Shown here: positions 1-7,615 of the stretch, piece by piece | Layout: every line of letters begins with the position of its first letter | Numbering within the stretch: the stretch's first letter is position 1 | Source: Deltaproteobacteria bacterium | Lineage (GTDB): Bacteria > Desulfobacterota > Deferrisomatia > Deferrisomatales > JACRMM01 | Reading direction: 5' to 3' | DNA: 64,000 bases | Assembly: GCA_016214985.1 (NCBI GenBank) | Contig: JACRMM010000008.1 | Span: 62,001-126,000 of the forward strand | Notes under the pieces: generated by a model | Told to the model about the DNA's origin: nothing | Seen by the model: the letters and a program-made list of their open reading frames with translations, nothing else | Database searches by the model: none | Translations under genes and position numbers: made by a program

Positions 1-1311
1 GGCTACGCGGCGGCACTCAAAGCGACGGAGTTGGGCGGAAGCGTGGTACTCGTGGAGGCCGCGGAGCTGGGTGGAACCTGCGTCAACCGAGGCTGCATCG
101 CCACCATGGTGTGGCTGAAGGCCGCGGAATACCTACGGTCGATCCGGGAGGCGGAGGCCTTCGGCGTCCAGGCGAAGGTGAAGAAGGTGAATCTCGAGGC
201 CATCGTGGAGAGGAAGAAGGCAGTGGCCAACGACATCCGAGCCGGCATGGCGGGACTCCTGGAGAGCCGCGGGATCGAGGTGGTCCAGGGCGAGGCGAAG
301 CTCAGTAGTCGGACCGAGGTCCAGGTCGGCGAACGGGTGCTAGAGGCCAGGGCGGTCGTGATCGCGACCGGCAGTCGGCCGGAGGTTCCGGCGGTCGAGG
401 GGCTCGAAGAGGCGGGCCTCTCGACGGACCAGATCCTGGAGATGACCAAGGTGCCCGCCGTCGTCCTGATCGTGGGAGGTGGGCCCTGGGAGGTGGAGAT
501 CGCCGGGATCCTGCAGGTGCTGGGTGCCGAGGTGCACCTTGCGACAGGGCCCGAAGGGCTTATGCCGAAGGAGGACGACGACGTCTCCCAGCGGGTCGCC
601 AAGGCCCTCTTCGACCAGGGCGTGCAGGTCCACCGAGGGGCCGGCCTGGCGTCCGTCAGGAAATCGGGCAAACGGCACGAGGCGTCCCTCTCTGGCCCGA
701 AGGAGAAGACGATGGAGGTGGACGCGATTCTGGTCTCCTCCCGCAAGCCGAACACGGCGGGACTTGGGCTCGAGGCCGTGGGCGTCGCCGTGAACCCGGA
801 CGCCTCGATCCGAGTGAACGAGCGGCAGGAGACGAGCGTCCCGGGCATCTATGCCGTCGGCGACGTCACCGGCGGCTGGATGCTCAGCCACGCGGCGACC
901 GCCATGGGGCGCGTGGCCGCGGAGAACGCCATGGGCCGGCGGGCGACCTTTTCCAGCCTCAAGGTTCCCCGGGGTCTCTGGGGCGTACCCGAGGCGGCTT
1001 CCGTCGGGCTCACCCAGGAGCAGGCCGAGGAAGAGGGGGGCGAGGTGCTCGTCGGCGAGTTCCCCTACGCCATCAGCGGGCTCGCCATGGCCCGAAACGA
1101 GGTCGACGGAACGGTGAAGATCGTCTCGGAAGCGCGCTTCGGCGAGATCCTGGGCGTCCACATCGTGGGCTCGAGGGCAACGGAGCTCCTCGGCGAGGCG
1201 CTTCTGGCCATGCAGCTCGAGAGCACGGCCGCCGAGCTCGGGAAGGGGATGCGCCTCCACCCCACCTTCTCCGAGAACCTGGTGGATGCGGCGCGCATGA
1301 TGCTGGGCTGA
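1..1311 (+). CDS. Dihydrolipoyl dehydrogenase-like flavoprotein (5' partial)
   Basis: Pyridine nucleotide-disulfide oxidoreductase of the dihydrolipoyl dehydrogenase type, which reoxidises protein-bound dihydrolipoyl groups with FAD and NAD. Frame 1 is open from the first base, so the N-terminal FAD glycines lie outside the window. The redox disulfide motif GGTCVNRGC is intact, and the C-terminal HPTFSE supplies the catalytic His-Glu pair. Three family motifs differ from the norm. The PSK that usually follows the disulfide motif reads ATM. The NAD-site GxGxxG reads GGGPWE, with Glu for the third Gly. The usual GRxPN reads SRKPN. The gene lies 37 bp before two lipoate ligases, which suggests a dedicated lipoamide reductase or oxidase for this cluster rather than the housekeeping Lpd. 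Family assignment is secure; the electron acceptor is uncertain. Confidence 0.85.
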   Translation, partial: GYAAALKATELGGSVVLVEAAELGGTCVNRGCIATMVWLKAAEYLRSIREAEAFGVQAKVKKVNLEAIVERKKAVANDIRAGMAGLLESRGIEVVQGEAKLSSRTEVQVGERVLEARAVVIATGSRPEVPAVEGLEEAGLSTDQILEMTKVPAVVLIVGGGPWEVEIAGILQVLGAEVHLATGPEGLMPKEDDDVSQRVAKALFDQGVQVHRGAGLASVRKSGKRHEASLSGPKEKTMEVDAILVSSRKPNTAGLGLEAVGVAVNPDASIRVNERQETSVPGIYAVGDVTGGWMLSHAATAMGRVAAENAMGRRATFSSLKVPRGLWGVPEAASVGLTQEQAEEEGGEVLVGEFPYAISGLAMARNEVDGTVKIVSEARFGEILGVHIVGSRATELLGEALLAMQLESTAAELGKGMRLHPTFSENLVDAARMMLG

Positions 1312-1348
1312 CACGGGCCCCGGGCAGGGAGCCTCCTCGAAGCCACCG

Positions 1349-2347
1349 ATGGACCTCTACCGACTCGGCCGAGTATCCTGGCTCCACTCCCAGCTCGTCT
1401 ACCACGCCCTGCCCAGGCTGGGGCGCGAGGGGCTGATCCTCTGCCGGCCGGCCGAGCCGTACGTGTCGGTCGGCTACCACCAGGACCTCCACCACGAGGT
1501 CGACCTGGCGTACTGCCGAGAGCGCTCGATTCCGGTCTTCCGACGGGAGGTGGGCGGCGGCACCGTGTACCTGGACGGCCACCAGCTCTTCTATCAGCTG
1601 GTGCTGGGGCGCCGAAACCCGCTGGCGCCCCTCGATCGGGGGCGCTTCTTCCGGACGTTCCTCGGGCCGGTCGTCCGGACCCTCGGGGAGTGGGGGCTCG
1701 ACGCCCGCCTCGAGCCCCCCTGCGACCTCCACGTGGGGGGGCGGAAGATCTCGGGCAACGCCGCGGGCGACGTGGAGGGGTCCTCGGTCTTGGTGGGCAA
1801 CCTCTTCCTCGACGTCGACCACGACCGCCTGGCCGACGTCCTGCGCCTGCCCTCCGAGGGGCTGCGGGCCCTGGTTGGCCGCCGCATGGAGGCGCACGTG
1901 ACGTCGCTCACCCGGGAGCTCGGCGCCCCTCCGCCGGTCGAGGAGGTCGCGGAGTCTCTCGCGCGGAATTTCTCCGACGTGCTGCCGGACCTCTCCCCGG
2001 CTGACGTCGACGATGAGCTCGTGACCAAGGTCTCCGAGCTCGAGGGGCTCTTCACCTCCGGGGAGTGGCTCTTCGAGCCGGGACGGCGCACGCCCTGGCG
2101 GGAAGTGAAGATCGCGGAGGGCACGTACGTGTACGCCCTGCCGATGGCGTGGCCGGATGGGCCCGGCGAGGTGCTCCTGGTCGCAGAAGGAGGTCGGGTC
2201 TGCGAGGTGCGGACGGCGGGGTTCGCCCCGGCTGCGTGGAGGCGCTGTCTGGGGTGCGAGGTCTCGCCGAGCCGGTTGCGGGAGTGGTTGACGCGGGGCG
2301 GCCCGCCGGCCGAGGCCGGGCGAGGGGTGGCGGCCTGCGCCGGGTAG
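1349..2347 (+). CDS. Lipoate-protein ligase A family protein
   Basis: Biotin/lipoate A/B ligase fold, 332 residues. The family adenylates lipoate or octanoate and transfers it to a lysine on a carrier protein. Visible motifs are RREVGGGTVY (the RRxxGGGxVxH-type substrate loop) near residues 66-75 and GGRKISGNA near 130, which carries the conserved catalytic Lys. An LplA C-terminal accessory region follows, ending in an Ala/Gly-rich tail. It sits between the Lpd-like gene and a second ligase, in the same direction with short gaps. In the LipS1/LipS2 lipoate pathway an sLpl-type ligase loads octanoate or lipoate on the carrier; this is one of two candidates for that role. The ATG start gives a full-length domain, but its ribosome-binding site is weak. 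Confidence 0.87.
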   Translation: MDLYRLGRVSWLHSQLVYHALPRLGREGLILCRPAEPYVSVGYHQDLHHEVDLAYCRERSIPVFRREVGGGTVYLDGHQLFYQLVLGRRNPLAPLDRGRFFRTFLGPVVRTLGEWGLDARLEPPCDLHVGGRKISGNAAGDVEGSSVLVGNLFLDVDHDRLADVLRLPSEGLRALVGRRMEAHVTSLTRELGAPPPVEEVAESLARNFSDVLPDLSPADVDDELVTKVSELEGLFTSGEWLFEPGRRTPWREVKIAEGTYVYALPMAWPDGPGEVLLVAEGGRVCEVRTAGFAPAAWRRCLGCEVSPSRLREWLTRGGPPAEAGRGVAACAG

Positions 2348-2372
2348 GCGGCGCCGGCGCGAGGAGACAGAG

Positions 2373-3983
2373 GTGACCTGGAGGCTTCTCGACACGGGAG
2401 CGCTGAGCGCGGCCGAGAACATGGCGTTTGACGAGGCGCTCCTCTCCGCGCGGGACGAAGGGCACGGGCCGGACACACTGCGCTTCCTGGAGTGGTCCCA
2501 GCCCTGCGTGCTCGTGGGGTTCAACCAGGCCGTCTCCCTGGAGGTCCGCGAGGCGTACTGCCGGGAGCGGGGCATCGCGATCAACCGGAGGATCACGGGT
2601 GGGGGCGCGATCCTGTGCGATGGGGGGCAGCTCGGCTGGGAGCTCATCGCCCGGAAGGACCTGCCGGGGTTCCCGAGGCGGCCCGGTGAGCTCTACAGCC
2701 TGCTCTGCGAGGGCGCGGTCCGCGGGCTCCGGCGGCTCGGCGTCGAGGCGACCTTCCGACCCCGCAACGACATCGAGGTGAACGGCCGCAAGATCTCGGG
2801 CACCGGCGGGACGGAGAAGCGGGAGGCCTTCCTGTTCCAGGGGACGCTGCTCGTCGACTTCGACGTGGAGACCATGGTGCGGGCGCTGCGGGTGCCGGCC
2901 GAGAAGCTCAGGGGACGGGAGATCGACTCGATCCGGGAGCGGGTCACCTGGCTTGGCCGGGAGCTCGGCCGCGTGCCCGACCGGGGCGAGCTCAAGCGCG
3001 CGATCGCCGCAGGGGTGGGCGAGGTGCTGGGGGTCGGGTTCCACGTCGCCGGACCCTCGGACCGGGAGCAGTGCCGGGTCCGCGAGCTCCTCGCCCGCTT
3101 CGCCTCGGAGGAGTGGGTCTACGCGACCCGCCGGCCCTCGCTCCACCGGCTGGAGCTCCGCGCGATCCACCGCAGCCCGGGTGGGCTGATCCGGGTGAGC
3201 CTCATGGCCGACGCTCGAGCCCGCCGGATCCGTCAGGTCCTGATCACCGGCGACTTCTTCACGTACCCGACGCGGGCCCTGCCGGACCTGGAGGCGGCGC
3301 TCAAGGACGCATCTTTCGCAGGGGACGACCTTCGGGAGAACGTCCGCCGGTTCTTCGTCGACCGGAGTGTGACGGTCCCGGGCTGCGGGCCGGAGCACTT
3401 CTGCGTCGCCCTCGAAAAGGCGCTCGGGCGCCTGGCCCTCCTGGATCGGGGGCTCACCGTCGAGGAGGCGAACGCGCTGCACGTCGTCGTGACGCCCTGG
3501 CTTGAGCATGGCGGCGAGCTCGTCGTACTCCTCCCCTACTGCGCGAAGCTCCCCGCCTGTGAGTGGAGGAACCGCGACGGCTGTGCCCGCTGCGGGCTGT
3601 GCAGCGTGGGCGAGGCCTACGAGATCGCTGACGCCGCGGGGTGCCGCGCCGTCAGCGTGAACGACTACGAGGAGCTCCGCGCTGTCCTCGAGCAGGAGCG
3701 GCAGGCGGGCACGGCCGGCTTCGTTGGGTGTTGCTGCCAGGCCTTCTACGCCAAGCACGCGGACGACTTCGAGGAGGTTGGTCTGCCGGGGGTGCTGATC
3801 GAGGTGGACAGCACCACATGCTACGACCTCGGCCTCCTGAAGGAAGCGAAGGCCGGGGAGTTTCGGCAGCAGACCGAGCTGAAGACGGAGCTCCTGCGCA
3901 AGGTGCTCGGCTTGGTGCTCGGAGTCCCACGGGGTGGCGAGGCGGCAACCTGCCCAACTCGGCCGTCGGAGGAGGCTGCTTGA
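2373..3983 (+). CDS. Lipoate-protein ligase fused to a Cys-rich DUF116-like domain
   Basis: 536 residues with three parts. Residues 1-250 form an LplA catalytic domain with RRITGGGAILCD and GRKISGTGG, whose Lys is the expected catalytic residue. Residues about 255-345 resemble the lipoate-ligase C-terminal accessory domain. Residues about 380-515 are Cys-rich, with CAKLPACEWRNRDGCARCGL near 390-409, a CCC triplet near 453 and STTCYDLG near 480, matching DUF116-type proteins. The GTG start at 2373 follows GAGGAG. The gene overlaps the next start by 4 bp (TTGA), so translation is probably coupled. DUF116 has no firmly established function; the cysteines suggest a metal or iron-sulfur site. Fusion to an LplA domain links it to lipoyl assembly, possibly sulfur delivery or redox sensing (inference). 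Confidence 0.84.
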   Translation: MTWRLLDTGALSAAENMAFDEALLSARDEGHGPDTLRFLEWSQPCVLVGFNQAVSLEVREAYCRERGIAINRRITGGGAILCDGGQLGWELIARKDLPGFPRRPGELYSLLCEGAVRGLRRLGVEATFRPRNDIEVNGRKISGTGGTEKREAFLFQGTLLVDFDVETMVRALRVPAEKLRGREIDSIRERVTWLGRELGRVPDRGELKRAIAAGVGEVLGVGFHVAGPSDREQCRVRELLARFASEEWVYATRRPSLHRLELRAIHRSPGGLIRVSLMADARARRIRQVLITGDFFTYPTRALPDLEAALKDASFAGDDLRENVRRFFVDRSVTVPGCGPEHFCVALEKALGRLALLDRGLTVEEANALHVVVTPWLEHGGELVVLLPYCAKLPACEWRNRDGCARCGLCSVGEAYEIADAAGCRAVSVNDYEELRAVLEQERQAGTAGFVGCCCQAFYAKHADDFEEVGLPGVLIEVDSTTCYDLGLLKEAKAGEFRQQTELKTELLRKVLGLVLGVPRGGEAATCPTRPSEEAA

Positions 3984-5086
3984 CTTCCCCGGGCTCGCCG
4001 GGCCGTGGCGGCCGGTGCCGTTACGAGACCGACGTCCTGGTGGTCGGCGCCGGCCCCGCGGGGGCCGTGGCCGCCCGCGAGGCGGCCCGGGCCGGGGCGC
4101 GGGTGCTCCTGGTGGAGCGCAAGCGCGAGGTCGGCGTCCCGGTGCGCTGCGCCGAGTTCGTGCCGTGGGGCGTCGCCGACCTCGTGAGCCCCTCGCGCCT
4201 CCCGGTGGTTCAGCGTGTCGAAGGGTTGCGGACCCACGTGCCCTCCGGTCGCTGCGTGCGCACGCGGTCCCCGGGGGTTCTTTTGGACCGGGCGTTCTTC
4301 GATCGGCGACTGACCGAGGCGGCGGCGGCCGCCGGGGCGGAGGTCTGGACCCGAGCGCGGCTCGTCCGAAGGCTCCGGGGCGGTTTCCGGGTCGAGCGGG
4401 AAGGGCGCTCGGTCGTCGTCGAGGCCCAGGTGCTGATCGGCGCCGACGGGCCGAGGTCTCTGGTGGCCGAATGGCTGGGGAATCCGCCTCAGCGCTGCGC
4501 GGTGGGCGCTCAGGTCACGGTGACCCTCACCAGGCCCCAGGCCGAGGCAGAGGTCTTCTTTGGGCCCGAGTATCCGGGCGGATACGGGTGGCTGTTTCCC
4601 CGGGGGGGGTCGGCGAACGTGGGCGTCGCTGTCGACCGGGCTCTGGGGGGCGAGGTCCAGCGGGCCCTTGCCGGGCTCCTGGGCCGGTTGGGGCGCTCAG
4701 GGCTCGTCGCGCCGGGAGCCATCCTCCGCAGGACCGGAGGGCTCATCCCCATCGGCGGGCCGAGGCAGTGGACGCAGACGGGGAGGGTGCTGCTCGTGGG
4801 CGACGCGGCGGGCCATACCCACCCCATCACTGGGGCCGGCATCCACCACGCCTTGGTGGGCGGTGGAGTCGCCGGCCGGCTCGCCGCCGAGGCGGTCGCC
4901 TCCGGGGAACCGGCCGTGCTGGATCGGTACGAGAAAGAGTGCCGGGCCTGGCTCGGAGGGGCCCTCCAGCGGGCCGTGGACCGGAGAGCGCTCTACGAGG
5001 CCCGCTGGCGCTCCGGCGAGCGCGGGGACGACCTCTACCGAAGGACGTGGGTGGCGTTCAAGGAGTACTACTGCGATGCAGCCTGA
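3980..5086 (+). CDS. lipT: LipT-like FAD-dependent oxidoreductase (geranylgeranyl reductase family)
   Basis: 368-residue flavoprotein of the geranylgeranyl reductase/FixC fold. It shows an N-terminal dinucleotide motif VVGAGPAGAVAA (about residues 20-32), GADGPRS (about 153) and the second FAD motif GDAAGHTHPITGAG (about 275). In the recently described lipoate pathway, LipT is an FAD-binding NAD(P)H-dependent oxidoreductase encoded with LipS1 and LipS2 and proposed to supply them with electrons; the same arrangement is seen here, which is the basis for the name. TTG at 3980 was chosen because GGAGGAGG lies 4 bp upstream and it overlaps the ligase stop. A later GTG (4035) would remove the Rossmann strand. 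The gene ends inside lipS1. Other family members act on isoprenoids, but the context argues against that. Confidence 0.78.
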   Translation: MTSPGSPGRGGRCRYETDVLVVGAGPAGAVAAREAARAGARVLLVERKREVGVPVRCAEFVPWGVADLVSPSRLPVVQRVEGLRTHVPSGRCVRTRSPGVLLDRAFFDRRLTEAAAAAGAEVWTRARLVRRLRGGFRVEREGRSVVVEAQVLIGADGPRSLVAEWLGNPPQRCAVGAQVTVTLTRPQAEAEVFFGPEYPGGYGWLFPRGGSANVGVAVDRALGGEVQRALAGLLGRLGRSGLVAPGAILRRTGGLIPIGGPRQWTQTGRVLLVGDAAGHTHPITGAGIHHALVGGGVAGRLAAEAVASGEPAVLDRYEKECRAWLGGALQRAVDRRALYEARWRSGERGDDLYRRTWVAFKEYYCDAA

Positions 5087-6158
5087 ACGCGAAGAGATGA
5101 CACCGGGTCCCCGGGCCGAGAGCCCGGAGCACGTGCAGCTGAGCCTGGCTGCGGCCCTCACCCTGGGGCTCAAGCGGGGGCGCTTCCACCGCGACGCCCG
5201 CCTCGGCTGCCTGAACCTGCTCCTGACCTACCGCGACGGGTGCGCCGGCCGCTGCACCTACTGCGGCCTGGCGGGCGGTCGGGGCGTCGGGGAGGGCGGC
5301 CGGACGTTCATCCGGGTGGGGTGGCCGACCCATCCGCTGGACCGGGTCCTCTTGCGGGCCCGGCGGGCGGGCGCCCGGCTCCGGCGCGTCTGCGTCTCCA
5401 TGGTCACCCACGCGAGGGCCTTCGAGGATGCGAAGGTGGTGATGGGACGCGTGCGAGACGAGACGGGCCTGCCCGTGAGCGCGCTGATCGCGCCGACCCT
5501 CGTCCGCACCGTCTGGCAGCTCCGGGAGCTCCGGGAAAGCGGTGCGGACTGCGTGGGCGTCGCGGTGGACGCGGCCACTGAAGCGCTCTTCGCGCGCCAC
5601 CGGGGGGCGGGTGTCGGGGGGCCCCACCGCTGGGACCGCTACTGGGACGTCATGCGGAAGGCCCTCGGCGTGTTCGGGAGCGGGAAGGTGAGCGTCCACC
5701 TGATCGTGGGGCTCGGGGAGACCGAGCGGGAGATGGTGGAGACGATCCAGAGGGTAAAGGACCTGGGGGCGGTCCCCCACCTCTTCGCCTTCTTTCCCGA
5801 GGCCGGCAGCCTGCTGGAGGGCCGGCCTCAGCCGCCGGTCGACCGGTACCGACGGGTGCAGCTCGCCCGCCACCTGATTGCAGCCGGCGGCGCGAGCACG
5901 GGCGATATGACCTTCGGAGAGGACGGACGGATCGTCGATTTCGGAGTCGATGTGGCGCCCCTGTTGTGGGAGGGTGACGCGTTCAGGACCTCGGGCTGCC
6001 CCGGCCGTGACGGGGAGACCTCCTGCAATCGCCCCTACGGGAACGAGCGCCCGGGAGGGACCCTCTACAACTACCCCTTTGCGCCGGAGGCGGAGGACCT
6101 GGAGGCGGTCGCTCAAGAGCTCCGTGGCGGGGTGTGCGAGGCGTGCCGGCCGTGCTGA
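5076..6158 (+). CDS. lipS1: Radical SAM lipoyl synthase subunit LipS1
   Basis: Radical SAM protein of 360 residues. The SAM-cluster motif is CAGRCTYC (Cys 56, 60, 63). A second Cys group, SGCPGRDGETSCNRPYGNE (Cys 308 and 317), and a C-terminal CEACRPC are suited to an auxiliary cluster. LipS1 and LipS2 together insert the two sulfurs at C6 and C8 of a protein-bound octanoyl chain, replacing LipA; they were first shown in Thermococcus and later in sHdr sulfur oxidisers. The ATG at 5076 is preferred because AAGGAG lies 10 bp before it; ATG 5097 is an alternative. It overlaps lipT by 11 bp and lipS2 by 25 bp. The tandem with lipS2 and the ligases makes other BioB/LipA-like roles unlikely. Confidence 0.86.
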   Translation: MQPEREEMTPGPRAESPEHVQLSLAAALTLGLKRGRFHRDARLGCLNLLLTYRDGCAGRCTYCGLAGGRGVGEGGRTFIRVGWPTHPLDRVLLRARRAGARLRRVCVSMVTHARAFEDAKVVMGRVRDETGLPVSALIAPTLVRTVWQLRELRESGADCVGVAVDAATEALFARHRGAGVGGPHRWDRYWDVMRKALGVFGSGKVSVHLIVGLGETEREMVETIQRVKDLGAVPHLFAFFPEAGSLLEGRPQPPVDRYRRVQLARHLIAAGGASTGDMTFGEDGRIVDFGVDVAPLLWEGDAFRTSGCPGRDGETSCNRPYGNERPGGTLYNYPFAPEAEDLEAVAQELRGGVCEACRPC

Positions 6159-7117
6159 GCCGACAGGATCAGCCGGAGAGCCCGGCCGCGGCGGGCGCCT
6201 TCCCCGAGGCGTGGGCGGTGCGCCGGGCGAACTTCCGGGACGAGATCACCTTCGCCGTGCCGGGGGCCATCCGCTTCGAGTCGGAGCTCTTCGCCAACCG
6301 GTGGGACTCGTTTGTCACCGTGAGCGTCACCGGCGCGGCCTGTGCCCTCGCCTGCGAGCACTGCCTCGGCAGACTCCTGACCGGGATGATCCCGGCGCGG
6401 AGCCCAGGGGAGCTCGGGCGCCTGGGGAGAGGGCTGGCGAAGCGCGGCGGCTCCGGGGTTCTTCTCTCGGGTGGGTGCGACGAGGAGGGCCGCGTCCCCC
6501 TGGGGCCATATCTCGGAGCGATCCGCACCCTCAAGGAAGAGGGCCTGACCGTGCTCGCCCACTCGGGGCTGGTGGGCCGGGCGGAGGCCCGGGCGCTTCG
6601 GGAGGCGGGCGTGGACCAGGTGCTCCTGGACGTCGTGGGCGACCGGGAGACGATCCGGGCGGTCTGCCACCTCGACAAGACCCCGGAGGATTACCTGGGT
6701 GCCCTCGCGGCCCTCAAGGAAGAAGGCCTCTCCGTGGCGCCTCACGTCGTCGCCGGGCTCCACTTCGGGGAGCTTCGCGGCGAGCACCGGGCTCTGGAGG
6801 AGATCGGGCGGATCGGGGTGGAGCGGCTCGTGCTCGTGGCGCTGAAGCCGCTCCCGGGAACCCCCATGGCCGGCTGCACGGCCCCCCGCGCCGACGAGGT
6901 GGCCTCCTTGACCGCCTGGGCCCGGACCCGGAACCCGACGACGCGCCTTTCCTTCGGGTGCGCGAGGCCCTATGGACCCCAAAAAGGCCGGCTGGAACGC
7001 TACCTGGTGGACGCCGGCGTCAACGCGGTCGCGTTCCCGGCCGACGAAACCGTGCGCTATGCCGAGTCGAGGGGACTCCGGTACCGGTTCGTGGAGCGGT
7101 GCTGCAGCCTGGTATGA
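6134..7117 (+). CDS. lipS2: Radical SAM lipoyl synthase subunit LipS2
   Basis: Radical SAM protein of about 327 residues with the SAM-cluster motif CALACEHC (Cys 70, 74, 77). A GGCDEEG segment is suited to SAM binding. Further cysteines in FGCARP and in a C-terminal CCSLV could serve an auxiliary cluster. It pairs with the overlapping upstream lipS1; in this pathway both proteins are needed to convert octanoyl to lipoyl on the carrier. The start is uncertain. GTG 6134 gives the longest form, and GTG 6143 or 6152 would also fit; 6152 overlaps the lipS1 stop. The first ~25 residues look like a variable leader. A lipoyl carrier gene follows 42 bp downstream, as expected for a pathway acting on a protein-bound substrate. 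Confidence 0.84.
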   Translation: MRGVPAVLSRQDQPESPAAAGAFPEAWAVRRANFRDEITFAVPGAIRFESELFANRWDSFVTVSVTGAACALACEHCLGRLLTGMIPARSPGELGRLGRGLAKRGGSGVLLSGGCDEEGRVPLGPYLGAIRTLKEEGLTVLAHSGLVGRAEARALREAGVDQVLLDVVGDRETIRAVCHLDKTPEDYLGALAALKEEGLSVAPHVVAGLHFGELRGEHRALEEIGRIGVERLVLVALKPLPGTPMAGCTAPRADEVASLTAWARTRNPTTRLSFGCARPYGPQKGRLERYLVDAGVNAVAFPADETVRYAESRGLRYRFVERCCSLV

Positions 7118-7159
7118 AGAGATCCATCACGGGCGACCCGGCCCAGAAGGAGGACTATC

Positions 7160-7594
7160 ATGGCGGTGATCAGCGGGTACAACCTGCCGGACGACCTCTA
7201 CTACACCGACGAACACGCCTGGGCGAGGGTGGAGGGCGCCAGGGTACGGGTGGGCCTCAACGACTTCGCCCAGAAGCTCGCGGGGGAGATCTCCTTCGTC
7301 AAGCTTCCCAAGCCGGGCAAAGAGGCCGCGGTAGACAAGGTCCTCTTCTCCCTCCAGTCCGGGAAGTGGGCCGGGAAGATCAAGTCGCCGGTGGGAGGCA
7401 CGGTGGCCGAGGTGAACGAGGACCTGACCTTCGAGCCCGGGAAGATCAACCAGGACTGTTACGGCGAAGGGTGGGTGGCCCTCATCGAGCCGGTTGACCT
7501 GGAGGCTGACCGGAAGGCCCTGATCTTCGGGGCGGACGCGGTCTCCGAGTGGGTGGCCCGGGAGATCGCGGCCCATCCCGCGCCGAAGGGCTGA
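7160..7594 (+). CDS. lbpA: GcvH-like lipoate-binding protein (LbpA type), copy 1
   Basis: 144-residue single-domain lipoyl carrier of the GcvH fold. The N-terminus (DLYYTDEHAWARVEG) is typical of the H-protein. The lipoylation site is SLQSGKWAGKI with Lys 69. In glycine-cleavage H proteins the residues after the Lys differ; the GKW context resembles LbpA proteins of sHdr systems. A strong AAGGAGG lies 8 bp before the ATG. The protein sits between the LipS1/S2 synthases and a GlcD-like flavoprotein, with no gcvT or gcvP nearby. It is probably a dedicated carrier presenting a lipoyl-bound intermediate or dithiol to the adjacent oxidoreductase. LbpA rather than GcvH is inferred from motif and context. 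Confidence 0.86.
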   Translation: MAVISGYNLPDDLYYTDEHAWARVEGARVRVGLNDFAQKLAGEISFVKLPKPGKEAAVDKVLFSLQSGKWAGKIKSPVGGTVAEVNEDLTFEPGKINQDCYGEGWVALIEPVDLEADRKALIFGADAVSEWVAREIAAHPAPKG

Positions 7595-7615
7595 CGGGAA
7601 GGGGCGGAGGTTTCC

